Source: Bog-756 sp963845485 (GTDB lineage: Bacteria; Actinomycetota; Acidimicrobiia; Acidimicrobiales; RAAP-2). Taken from it: 64,000 bases of DNA. Numbering within the stretch: the stretch's first letter is position 1; each line of letters starts with the position of its first letter. The stretch is taken from contig CAWJSI010000008.1 of assembly GCA_963845485.1 (NCBI GenBank), forward strand, positions 124,001 to 188,000. The letters run 5' to 3'. The notes beneath the pieces were generated by a model that had not been told where the DNA came from, did no database searches, and was given only the letters and a program-made list of their open reading frames with translations. A program made the translations under genes and the position numbers. Shown one piece after another: positions 46,476 through 54,515 of this stretch.

Positions 46476-47902
46476 GAAGGCAGCACGCGAGTGTCGGCCA
46501 GCACCGGCGTCCTCCGCCGGCCCCGCAGGGTGTTGCGCGCCATGGACGTCCCCACTTCGACGAGCAGACCCGAGCTGCGATGGGCATCGGCCAGCACGTC
46601 GTCGAGGGCGGACACGAAATGATCGATCTCCGCATCACCGATGATCAGCGGGGGCAAGAGTTTGATGATGTTCACGTTGTCGGCAGCCACCTGGGTCAGG
46701 ATGTGGTGACGGTGGAACAGTGGGAACACGATCATCTGGGAGAACAGCCCTTTGCGGGCCAACTCCATCATGCGGAACCGGGTTCGTCCGCTGCGTGACT
46801 CCGGTGGCCCGAAGGAAAGACCGATCATCAGTCCCATTCCTCGGACCTCGTGCAGCAGCTCGTACTTGTCCACCAGGGGCTGCAAGGCCTCCATCATCCG
46901 CGTGCCGTTTCGCTCCGCCCGGCCGACGATATCCTCGTCGTCCATCACCTGGAGGGTGGCGAGGGCGGCCACCATGGAGAGCTGGTTCTTGGAGAACGTG
47001 GACGAGTGCACGACGGCTCGGTCCATGGTGCTGTAGACGCCGTCGAACACCTTGGTCGTGCACAGGACGGCCCCCACCGGCATGTAGCCCCCCGAGAGGG
47101 CCTTGGACACCGTGATCATGTCCGGATGCAGGTCCCAGTGCTGATGGCAGAAGAAGCGGCCGGTCCGACCCATGCCCGTCTGCACCTCGTCTATGACGAG
47201 GAGCGTGCCGTACTGACGGCAGACCGCCTCGACCTCCTTCCAGTAGGAGGCAGGGGCCATATAGACGCCCTTGCCTTGGATGGGCTCCACGATGAAGGCG
47301 GCCACGTCGCCCTGGCGCAGGGCCCGGCGGAGGGCACCGATGTCGCCGAAGGGAATCTGGTCGCAGTGGGGCAGCAGCGAACCGAATCCCTGACGGAACT
47401 CCTTGCCCCCGTTGAGGGACAGGGACCCGTTGGTCAGACCGTGGAAGCCGTGGTCGCAGTAGACGATCCGGTCGCGCCCGGTGGAGCACCGTGCAAACTT
47501 GATGGCCGTCTCCACCGTCTCGGATCCCGAGTTGGTGAAAAACACCCGTTCGATACCGAGCGGGGATCGCTCCACGAGGGCCTTGGCCAAGAGTGCGGGC
47601 AGCAAGGCGCAGTCCAGCTGGACCAGGTTGGGCAGGTCCGCGTCGATGGCCTGATGCAGCGCGTCTTTGATGACCGGGTGGCCCCGGCCCAACGCGAACA
47701 CGCCGAACCCCGAGAGAAAGTCGAGGTACCGGTCCCCGTGGTCGTCGATGAGATACGAGCCCTCGGCTCCCACGTACTGCCGGTCGAATCCCAGGGTCTT
47801 CAGCACTTTGACCAACTGCGGATTCATGAACTGTGAATGCAGGTCGAAGCTCTGGCCCTGGTGCTCGGCCATCAGGGCGGCAAGGTCGAACGCCACGTTC
47901 AC
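46472..47902 (-). CDS. hpnO: Class III aminotransferase, HpnO-like
   Basis: 476-aa PLP aminotransferase. The PLP Lys lies in TVSKALSGGYMPVGAVL, the phosphate-binding FFTNSGSETVETAIKFAR and Asp motif VIDEVQTGMGRTG are intact. The N-terminal MAEHQGQSFDLHSQFMNPQLVKVLKTLGFD is not seen in ornithine aminotransferases but fits HpnO, which aminates the C5 side chain of bacteriohopanetriol. The GTGA overlap with an HpnA-like gene supports a hopanoid-modifying pair. A different fatty or polyol ketone substrate cannot be excluded. Confidence 0.7.
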   Translation of the reverse strand: MNVAFDLAALMAEHQGQSFDLHSQFMNPQLVKVLKTLGFDRQYVGAEGSYLIDDHGDRYLDFLSGFGVFALGRGHPVIKDALHQAIDADLPNLVQLDCALLPALLAKALVERSPLGIERVFFTNSGSETVETAIKFARCSTGRDRIVYCDHGFHGLTNGSLSLNGGKEFRQGFGSLLPHCDQIPFGDIGALRRALRQGDVAAFIVEPIQGKGVYMAPASYWKEVEAVCRQYGTLLVIDEVQTGMGRTGRFFCHQHWDLHPDMITVSKALSGGYMPVGAVLCTTKVFDGVYSTMDRAVVHSSTFSKNQLSMVAALATLQVMDDEDIVGRAERNGTRMMEALQPLVDKYELLHEVRGMGLMIGLSFGPPESRSGRTRFRMMELARKGLFSQMIVFPLFHRHHILTQVAADNVNIIKLLPPLIIGDAEIDHFVSALDDVLADAHRSSGLLVEVGTSMARNTLRGRRRTPVLADTRVLPS

Positions 47903-48050
47903 TCTCCGGTTGGGTCGCTGGGTGTCGACAGATTAGTGGTCGCGCGTCACGCGGCCCCAATCACGGCGCTCGGTTGGGAGTGGTCCAACAGTCCGTCGAC
48001 GATCTCCGCTGGCCGTAACCATCCCGAACGATCGCTCGTGAGTCGACCGC

Positions 48051-48695
48051 TCAGGGCCGGAGGGTGGCCTCGTCGAATCCCGACGCCAGCAGTCGGAACG
48101 CCCGGTCGACGACCCCTGGGAGATCGTCGTCCGCACCCGACGCCCAGCAGCTGAACGCGGCCATGGCGGCACCGAGGGCTGCTCGGGCCACGGTCTGGGG
48201 CCCGAGGTCATCGGGACCGCTCCCCGACCGCCGGGCCACGAATCCCGCCACCACCTGACACCACTCGGTATAGCGGACGGCGGAGTGAGCAACGAGTGTG
48301 GGAACCGTCCCGATGAGGCCGATACGGATTCGGAGCTCGTCGAGTTCGCCGGCCCCGAACCGGTTGGTGGCCATCACGGCCTGGCGGAGTACCTCCATCA
48401 TCGGGCGGTCCTCTGATGCCCCCTCCAGCTGATCGTGAAGGCGGACCAGTTCAGCGTCGAACTCCCCCCACACCACGTCGCGCTTGGACTCGTAGTACCG
48501 GAAGAACGTGCGCCGGCTGACCCCCACCGCGGCGGCGATCTGATCCACCGTGGTCTCGTCGTACCCCTGGCGATTGAACAGGTCGAGGGCCACGCGAGCC
48601 ACGTCCTCCCGGGTGGTGCTCGGTCTCCTCCCCCGGGTCGTTGGGTGTGAGGCTTCGCCCCTCCCTCCCCCTCCCTCGCCCTCCCGGTCATCCAT
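48051..48695 (-). CDS. mftR: Mycofactocin system TetR-family regulator
   Basis: 214 aa from ATG 48695. The N-terminal HTH reads GRRPSTTREDVARVALDLFNRQGYDETT, then VDQIAAAVGVSRRTFFRYYESKRDVVWGEFD, quoted as the two halves of the TetR DNA-binding domain and very characteristic of MftR. It is transcribed away from mftA across an 82-base region with an inverted repeat. MftR proteins bind acyl-CoA ligands and repress the mft operon in mycobacteria. About 20 acidic/Gly-rich residues precede the HTH. Confidence 0.92.
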   Translation of the reverse strand: MDDREGEGGGGRGEASHPTTRGRRPSTTREDVARVALDLFNRQGYDETTVDQIAAAVGVSRRTFFRYYESKRDVVWGEFDAELVRLHDQLEGASEDRPMMEVLRQAVMATNRFGAGELDELRIRIGLIGTVPTLVAHSAVRYTEWCQVVAGFVARRSGSGPDDLGPQTVARAALGAAMAAFSCWASGADDDLPGVVDRAFRLLASGFDEATLRP

Positions 48696-48700
48696 CAAGC

Positions 48701-48733
48701 TTCCATTTTGACATCGAGTGCTATAAATTGGAA
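48701..48733. promoter_or_regulatory. Candidate MftR operator
   Basis: Imperfect inverted repeat TTCCATTTT (48701-48709) and AAATTGGAA (48725-48733): eight of nine positions match, 15-base spacer. It lies centrally between divergent mftR and mftA, 6 bases from the mftR start and 45 from mftA, and contains TTGACA (48708-48713) and TATAAA (48722-48727), although these are not correctly spaced as one promoter. Confidence 0.5.
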
Positions 48734-48777
48734 CGACCACTCAGCCCGGCATGTGCCGGCCGACATCCGGAGGCGTC

Positions 48778-48936
48778 ATGACCGTCACCACCGCCACCCC
48801 GTCCCCCACCGACCTGCCGGTCGATGCCCCCGCTGCGGTATCCGCCGCCACGGCGACCGGAGCCGAGCATCCCTTGGTCGAGGAAGACCTTCTCGTAGAG
48901 GACGTGTCCATCGACGGCATGTGCGGCGTCTACTAA
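48778..48936 (+). CDS. mftA: Mycofactocin precursor peptide
   Basis: 52-aa ribosomal precursor ending in IDGMCGVY, the invariant MftA terminus. MftC decarboxylates the final Tyr and crosslinks it to the preceding Val; MftE releases the modified Val-Tyr dipeptide, the scaffold of the redox cofactor. GGAGG (48769-48773) precedes ATG 48778. The leader portion is Thr/Ala/Pro-rich and then acidic (VEEDLLVEDVS), the acidic part being what MftB recognises. Confidence 0.96.
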   Translation: MTVTTATPSPTDLPVDAPAAVSAATATGAEHPLVEEDLLVEDVSIDGMCGVY

Positions 48937-48972
48937 GCCGCCGACCGAGCCCCGAGACTCGAGCGTCGCGCC

Positions 48973-49278
48973 ATGCCCCCCCGCCCCAGACCGGCCGAAC
49001 CGGTCCCCTTCGACGGCTCACTCCCCTGGACCCTCCACCCCCAGGTGTCGCTGCGCCCGGAGTCTTTCGGCGCCCTCGCCTACCACTTCGGTACCCGGCG
49101 TCTCTCCTTTTTGAAGAGCCGGACGCTGTTGACCGTGGTCGAGTCGTTGGCCGACCAGCCCAGCGGTGACGACGCCTGCCTGGCCGCCGGCGTCACCGCC
49201 GAGGAGCTGGGCCGCTACGAGCAGGCTCTCGCCACCTTGGCCGAGTCCGGAATGATCTGTCTGCGAACGGCGTCATGA
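48973..49278 (+). CDS. mftB: Mycofactocin precursor-binding chaperone (RiPP recognition element)
   Basis: 101-aa PqqD-like protein that binds MftA and delivers it to MftC. WTLHPQVSLRPESFGALAYHFGTRRLSFLKSRTL is the beta-sheet region of the fold (shown to fix identity), followed by helices LLTVVESLAD and EELGRYEQALATLAESGMI. The start lies 36 bases after mftA. Its stop overlaps the mftC start (ATGA), enforcing stoichiometric production. Confidence 0.93.
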   Translation: MPPRPRPAEPVPFDGSLPWTLHPQVSLRPESFGALAYHFGTRRLSFLKSRTLLTVVESLADQPSGDDACLAAGVTAEELGRYEQALATLAESGMICLRTAS

Positions 49279-50519
49279 CCCTCACCGGCGACGCACCGCC
49301 TGCCGCTCCGACATCCGTCGGCCGGCTGGTCGATCGTTTCGAACAGGGCCTCGACGCGCCGATCTGTCTGACCTGGGAACTGACCTACGCCTGCAATCTG
49401 GCCTGCGTGCACTGCCTGTCCAGTTCGGGTCGCCGAGATCCGGGGGAACTGACCACCGCGGAGTGCAAAGCGGTCATCGACGAGTTCGAGCGCATGCAGA
49501 TCTTCTACGTGAACATCGGCGGCGGCGAGCCCACCATCCGGGGCGACTTCTGGGAGCTCGTCGACTACGCCACCGCACACCACGTCGGGGTCAAGTTCTC
49601 CACCAACGGCTCGCGCATCTCCGAGGCGGTGGCCACGCGCTTGGCCGCCAGCGACTACGTGGACGTGCAGATCTCGCTCGACGGGGCCACCGCTGACGTC
49701 AACGACGCCGTCCGTGGGGTGGGGTCCTACGAGACCGCCATCACGGCCATGGAGCGGATGGCTCGGGCCGGCTTTGTTGGCTTCAAACTCTCGGTGGTGG
49801 TCACCAGGCACAACGTGGATCAGCTGGATGCATTCAAGGCCCTGGCCGACCGGTACGGGGCCCAGCTACGGCTGACCCGGCTCCGGCCATCGGGACGCGG
49901 TGCCGATGTGTGGGACGACCTGCACCCGACGGCTGACCAACAGCACCAGCTCTACCGGTGGCTCCTTGACCACGGGGAGGATGTCCTCACCGGTGACTCG
50001 TTCTTCCACCTGGCCGGCTACGGCGAGTCCCTCCCGGGGCTGAACCTCTGCGGTGCGGGACGGGTGGTCTGTCTGGTGGACCCGGTCGGTGACGTCTACG
50101 CCTGTCCCTTCGCCATCCATGACGAGTTCCTGGCCGGCAACGTCCGGTCGCCCGGCGGCTTCACCCAGGTCTGGCGTCACTCGGACCTGTTCGTCGAACT
50201 ACGCCGGCCTCAGAGCGCGGGAGCCTGTGGGTCGTGTGGGCACTACGACGCCTGTCGGGGAGGGTGCATGGCGGCCAAGTTCTTCACCGGACTGCCGCTC
50301 GACGGCCCGGATCCGGAGTGCGTGCTCGGCCACGGCGAGCATGCGTTGGCCGGACGGGGAGCGGCGCAACCGCCCAAACCCTCGCTCGACCACTCGAAGC
50401 CGGCCCGGGTGCCCGTGAGCATGGGGCCAGCCCAGCGAGGCACGCCGGTGACGCCGGCCCGCCCTCCTGACCGCGCCTGCAACGAGAGCCCTCTGGCCGC
50501 CTCCGGCCTCGGTGCCTGA
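49275..50519 (+). CDS. mftC: Mycofactocin radical SAM maturase
   Basis: 414-aa radical SAM/SPASM enzyme. The SAM cluster is CNLACVHC (Cys40, Cys44, Cys47) and the Gly-rich motif GGGEPTIRGDFWEL. SPASM auxiliary-cluster cysteines lie in LCGAGRVVCLVDPVGDVYACPF and CGSCGHYDACRGGCMA. It performs oxidative decarboxylation of the MftA C-terminal Tyr and the Val-Tyr cyclisation. A Pro-rich tail of about 60 residues follows the last Cys (Cys about 354). Directly downstream, where many operons hold mftD, only 70 bases separate it from mftE. Confidence 0.96.
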   Translation: MTLTGDAPPAAPTSVGRLVDRFEQGLDAPICLTWELTYACNLACVHCLSSSGRRDPGELTTAECKAVIDEFERMQIFYVNIGGGEPTIRGDFWELVDYATAHHVGVKFSTNGSRISEAVATRLAASDYVDVQISLDGATADVNDAVRGVGSYETAITAMERMARAGFVGFKLSVVVTRHNVDQLDAFKALADRYGAQLRLTRLRPSGRGADVWDDLHPTADQQHQLYRWLLDHGEDVLTGDSFFHLAGYGESLPGLNLCGAGRVVCLVDPVGDVYACPFAIHDEFLAGNVRSPGGFTQVWRHSDLFVELRRPQSAGACGSCGHYDACRGGCMAAKFFTGLPLDGPDPECVLGHGEHALAGRGAAQPPKPSLDHSKPARVPVSMGPAQRGTPVTPARPPDRACNESPLAASGLGA

Positions 50520-50589
50520 TTCCGGCGGGCCACCCAGACATGAGGCGCCCCACGTGCCGCGGCAGGCGCATCCTCGCGGCCCGGTACCC

Positions 50590-51324
50590 ATGAGCCGCCT
50601 GGACAACTCGACCTGGCCCGATCTGGCCGATGCCGCCGCATCGGACGGGGTGCTGCTCATTCCGCTCGGCTCGACCGAGCAGCACGGACCGCACCTGCCG
50701 GTCACCACCGACACCGACATCGCGGTGGCTATCGCCCAAGCGGTGGCAGGCCGGGATCCTCGCCTGACCGTGGCGCCTGCGATTCCCTACGGCTCCAGCG
50801 GTGAACACCAAGACTTCCCCGGCACCCTCTCCATCGGCCAGGCGGCCACGACCCTCCTCCTGGTCGAGCTCGGGCGGTCTGCCGCCATCCACTGGGCCCA
50901 CACCGTGGTGGTCTCGGCCCACGGAGGGAATGCCGAACCCTTGGCCCGAGCGCTACGGCACCTGGCCGACGAAGGTCACCCGGTATCGGCATGGTCGCCG
51001 TCGTGGTCCGGTGATCTGCACGCCGGCCGGACGGAGACCTCACTGATGTTGGCCATCGCCCCCGACCGGGTCCTGCTCGACCGGGCCGAACCCGGAGACC
51101 TGCGCCCACTGGACGAGCTCCTGTCCGTGCTCCAGGCCAGGGGCGTCCGTCCGATCACCGCCAACGGTGTGCTCGGAGACCCCACCGGCGCCCACCCCGA
51201 GGAGGGTGCGAACCTCCTCGCCCAGGCCGTCGACGAGCTTGTGGCCGCCCTCGCCGCCCTGGGGACGGCGCCGGAACCGGCCGGGGAAAGCCACGGCCGG
51301 CGAATCACCGGTGTGCGATCATGA
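50590..51324 (+). CDS. mftE: Mycofactocin precursor peptide peptidase (creatininase family)
   Basis: 244-aa creatininase-family metallopeptidase that releases the modified C-terminal dipeptide from MftA. The metal-binding GSTEQHGPHLPVTTDTDIA and VVSAHGGNAEPLARALR motifs are typical. ATG 50590 gives the MSRLDNSTWPDL start; upstream in-frame GTG codons exist (for example 50512, overlapping mftC), so up to 26 more residues are possible. Its stop overlaps the following SDR start (ATGA). Confidence 0.93.
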   Translation: MSRLDNSTWPDLADAAASDGVLLIPLGSTEQHGPHLPVTTDTDIAVAIAQAVAGRDPRLTVAPAIPYGSSGEHQDFPGTLSIGQAATTLLLVELGRSAAIHWAHTVVVSAHGGNAEPLARALRHLADEGHPVSAWSPSWSGDLHAGRTETSLMLAIAPDRVLLDRAEPGDLRPLDELLSVLQARGVRPITANGVLGDPTGAHPEEGANLLAQAVDELVAALAALGTAPEPAGESHGRRITGVRS

Positions 51325-52142
51325 GCCCCGTCGCCATCGTGACCGGTGCTGCTCGGGGCATCGGGGCCGCCACCGTGCAGGGATTGGCCGCAGCCGGATG
51401 GTCCGTGGTGGCGGTGGACCGTGGCTCCGACGACCCGCGGCTCCCCTACCCCCTGGGCGCGCCGGCCGAGCTCGACGCCGTGGTGGCCGAGGCTGTCGCC
51501 CGGGCGGCGCACTCGACGACGGGCGCCGGGGCCGGCCAACGGGTCTTCGGACGCCTGGCCGACGCCACCGACCCCGATGCGCTGGGCGCCGTGGTCGCCG
51601 AGGCCGAGAAGCAGTTGGGCGGGCTGGACGCCATGGTGGCGGTGGCCGGGGTCATCGCCGGAGGGGTACCGCTCTGGGAGATGCCCGATGACCAGCTCGC
51701 CGCGGTCTTGGAGGTGGACCTCGGTGGGCCCATCGTGGCGGCCCGGGTGGGCATCCCCGCACTGCTGCGTCGGCCGGCTCCCCGATCGGGCCGCTTTCTG
51801 GCCGTCGCCTCGGCTGCGGCCACCCGGGGGCTGCCCATGCTGTCGGCCTACGGTGCGGCCAAGGCCGGGGTGGCCGGCCTCGTGCGCGGCCTCGCCGCTG
51901 AGTTGGGTGACTCCGGTGTCACCGCCAACGCCATAAGTCCCGGTTCGACCTCCACGGCCATGCTGGATGAGAGCGCCCGCCTCTACGGACTCACCGACCG
52001 CGACTCATTTGCCGACCAGCAGCCTGTCAGGCGACTACTGCGACCCGCGGAGGTGGCGGCGGCTCTGGTGTGGCTGGCCGGCCCGGAGTCCGGGGCTCTC
52101 ACCGGAGCGGTCATCCCGGTGGATGGCGGGTTGGCGCTGTGA
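51321..52142 (+). CDS. Mycofactocin-associated SDR oxidoreductase
   Basis: 273-aa SDR inside the mft operon. TGAARGIG binds the cofactor, VASAAATRGLPMLSAYGAAKAG provides Ser and Tyr-x-x-x-Lys. The insertion after strand two (DDPRLPYPLGAPAELDAVVAEAV) is typical of mycofactocin-coupled SDRs, which keep NAD(H) tightly bound and pass electrons to mycofactocin. Position, ATGA overlap with mftE and the insertion support this. It probably oxidises an alcohol, or acts in cofactor maturation; the substrate is unknown. Confidence 0.85.
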   Translation: MSPVAIVTGAARGIGAATVQGLAAAGWSVVAVDRGSDDPRLPYPLGAPAELDAVVAEAVARAAHSTTGAGAGQRVFGRLADATDPDALGAVVAEAEKQLGGLDAMVAVAGVIAGGVPLWEMPDDQLAAVLEVDLGGPIVAARVGIPALLRRPAPRSGRFLAVASAAATRGLPMLSAYGAAKAGVAGLVRGLAAELGDSGVTANAISPGSTSTAMLDESARLYGLTDRDSFADQQPVRRLLRPAEVAAALVWLAGPESGALTGAVIPVDGGLAL

Positions 52143-52193
52143 CCACCTCAGGCCACTGAGCCCTCGGGACGCTCGGGGCCTGGTGAGCGCACC

Positions 52194-53687
52194 GTGACCG
52201 GCACGACCGACCATCCCCTGCTGGCGCTCGATCAGTCGGTGCGGTCGTTCCGTGATGGGACGGTACTGGTCGGCGGTCACCCGGGCCGGCTGATCGTGCT
52301 CACTCCGGCCGGTGTCGACACCCTGGCGGCCTGGCTCGAAGGCAGCCGACCGGCAGGAGCCGACATCGGACTGGCCCGCCGCCTAGTGGTGGCCGGAATG
52401 GCCCACCCCCTCACGCCGACGATCCCCGAGGGGGGTGACCTCGGCGCGGGCTCCCATCCCGATGTCACCCTGGTCGTGCCGGCGCGGGACCGACCCCGGT
52501 CGCTCGAACGGTGTCTCACGTCGTTGGGGACACAGGTTCCGGTTGTCGTCGTCGACGACGGATCGGTGGATGCGGCTGCCGTGGCCGACGTATGCGACCG
52601 CCATGGGGCCACCCTGGTCCGGCGATCGCAGAACGGGGGGCCCGGCGCGGCCCGCAACATGGCCCTGGCCTCGGTCGCCACCGATCTGGTCGCCTTCGTC
52701 GACAGCGACTGCGAGGTGACCGAGGGGTGGTTGGCCGGCTTGACCTGGCTGTTGGCCGACCCCGAGGTGGCCGTCGTCGCTCCTCGGGTCCGTCCCCGGC
52801 GCACCGGTGAGCACGCCGAAGGCTCGGTGCTCGGCCGCTACTCGGCGCATCGGTCGGCCCTCGATCTCGGCCCCGAGCCCGGTGAGGTCGGCCCGGGCCG
52901 GATCGTCGGCTACGTACCCACCACCGCCGTGGTCGGGCGTGTCGCCGCCCTGCGGGCCATAGGCGGGTTCGACGAGAGCATGCGGGTGGGAGAGGACGTA
53001 GACCTCGTCTGGCGCCTGATCGAAGACGGCTGGCGGGTCCGCTATCAGCCGACGGTCACCGTGTTCCACGACGAACCAGGGACGTGGGCCGGTCTCCTTC
53101 GTCGCCGGCTTCGCTACGGCACCTCGGCCGCACCTCTCGCCCGTCGCCATCCCGGACGGCTCGCCCCACTCGAGCTGCGAGCGTGGCCGGCGGGGGTGAG
53201 CATCGCACTCCTGGCCCGCCGGCCGGTGGCCGCACTGGCCCTCCTGGCCGGCTCCACCTGGTCGCTCGACCGCCAGCTGCGACGGTTCGGCGTTCCCCGT
53301 TCGATGTCCCTCCGTTGGAGCGCCCAGGGCGTGACGTCGACAGGAATCGGCCTGGGCCATGCCCTTACCGTGCTGGGCACGCCCCTGCTAATTGCCGGAG
53401 CGGTGCGCAGCCGGAAGTGGGCGGCCCCGTGCACGGCCCTGCTGGTGGCACCGCCGCTGGTCGAGTGGTGGCACAAACGCCCGGCGGTCGATCCCGTGCG
53501 GTGGTGCCTCTCGGCCGTGGCCGACGATGTGGCCTACGGCGTCGGGGTGTGGTGGGGGTGCTTCCGGGCCCGCACCCTCGGGCCACTGCTACCAAAGGTC
53601 AGACTCCGAACATCCGGTGCCGTCCCGGCCGACAAGGTCGAAGCCGTCAGGGCGACACCGATGGTCGCCGGCGGGATGGGAGAATAA
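52194..53687 (+). CDS. mftF: Mycofactocin glycosyltransferase
   Basis: 497-aa GT2-family enzyme that adds an oligoglucose chain to premycofactocin. The N-terminal 80 residues resemble MftF's PqqD-like start (LALDQSVRSFRDGTVLVGGHPGRLIVLT split at the Gly turn). The GT-A domain has VTLVVPARDRPRSL, DDGS, DSD (VAFVDSDCEV) and the GEDVDLVWRLIEDGW acceptor motif. Several hydrophobic helices follow (about 320-460). GTG 52194 starts it, 51 bases after the SDR. This closes the recognisable mft genes. Confidence 0.93.
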   Translation: MTGTTDHPLLALDQSVRSFRDGTVLVGGHPGRLIVLTPAGVDTLAAWLEGSRPAGADIGLARRLVVAGMAHPLTPTIPEGGDLGAGSHPDVTLVVPARDRPRSLERCLTSLGTQVPVVVVDDGSVDAAAVADVCDRHGATLVRRSQNGGPGAARNMALASVATDLVAFVDSDCEVTEGWLAGLTWLLADPEVAVVAPRVRPRRTGEHAEGSVLGRYSAHRSALDLGPEPGEVGPGRIVGYVPTTAVVGRVAALRAIGGFDESMRVGEDVDLVWRLIEDGWRVRYQPTVTVFHDEPGTWAGLLRRRLRYGTSAAPLARRHPGRLAPLELRAWPAGVSIALLARRPVAALALLAGSTWSLDRQLRRFGVPRSMSLRWSAQGVTSTGIGLGHALTVLGTPLLIAGAVRSRKWAAPCTALLVAPPLVEWWHKRPAVDPVRWCLSAVADDVAYGVGVWWGCFRARTLGPLLPKVRLRTSGAVPADKVEAVRATPMVAGGMGE

Positions 53688-53765
53688 CGGGACCCGCTGA
53701 CGCCAAGCGGTAGTGGGAGGCGGAGGGCGTAGGAGTCCTCTCCGAGGACCGGGCAGGAGCCTGTG

Positions 53766-54515
53766 ATGGATTCCGATCGAACGGCCAGGCGAGGAGATGG
53801 ACGGACCGAAGCGGGACCGTGGCCCCTCCCCTCCGGCGCAGGAGTCGGCGCAGCCGGCCCTGGCCTCTCGCCGGCCGAGGATGCGGGGCCCCGGGAGGGC
53901 GAACCAGGGGAAGTCGCCACCGGCGTGCTCGATCGGGCCGCCGCCTCACTCCCTCAACACGACCTCCACGGGATCAACCTCGTCAAGGTTCCGCCGAGCC
54001 GAGGGCAGGACGCCTCGGGAGTGCTTCGGCGCACACGCCTGACCGAGGAACCACTCGAGGAAGCGAGGCGCCGACCGAGACCGCACCGCTGGCGCCTCCG
54101 TGCGGTCTACACCGCGCTCGTCGTCGTGCTGGTGGTCGGGCTGGCCGTCGGCGTCACCAGCCGGGCTCGTCTGCACCGCACCAACGCCGAGGTGACTTCC
54201 ACCCAGGCCCGTCTGCACCACACCCTCGAACAGGCTCGTCGAGCCGAAGCCACGTTGACCGCCGTCTCGGCGCAGGCCTCGAGCGCCGCACACATTCTCG
54301 GCACCGAAACCGCACAGCTGGCTTCGGTCCAGTCCCAACTGGCCTCGACCGAAGCTGATGTGTTTGCCAACGGTGTCAGCATCAACGACCTCGACCTGTG
54401 TCTGGCCGGCGTCGAACAGGCCCTCAATCAGATCTCGTTGAACGACCAGTCCGGGGCCGCAGCCACCCTCGACGGTGTGGCCGCGTCCTGCCGCGGAGCG
54501 GCGCCGTCCCCATGA
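53766..54515 (+). CDS. Membrane-anchored helical protein with Cys-bracketed C-terminal module
   Basis: Unrecognised 249-aa protein from ATG 53766 (GGAG nearby). An acidic/Pro-rich cytoplasmic region of about 105 residues ends in a basic patch (RRRPRPHRWRLR), followed by one transmembrane helix (about 113-130) and a probable coiled coil (about 140-198, LHHTLEQARRAEATLTAV). The C-terminal module (about 199-243) reads VFANGVSINDLDLCLAGVEQ and ends VAASC, with Cys212 and Cys242. The same module with identical Cys spacing occurs in the next protein, whose start overlaps this stop (ATGA). Confidence 0.75.
   Translation: MDSDRTARRGDGRTEAGPWPLPSGAGVGAAGPGLSPAEDAGPREGEPGEVATGVLDRAAASLPQHDLHGINLVKVPPSRGQDASGVLRRTRLTEEPLEEARRRPRPHRWRLRAVYTALVVVLVVGLAVGVTSRARLHRTNAEVTSTQARLHHTLEQARRAEATLTAVSAQASSAAHILGTETAQLASVQSQLASTEADVFANGVSINDLDLCLAGVEQALNQISLNDQSGAAATLDGVAASCRGAAPSP

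Noticed and set aside
48722..48727. TTGACA (48708) with TATAAA (48722) as the mftA promoter.
   Set aside because: The spacing is only eight bases, too short for a sigma-70-type promoter; kept only as part of the operator region.
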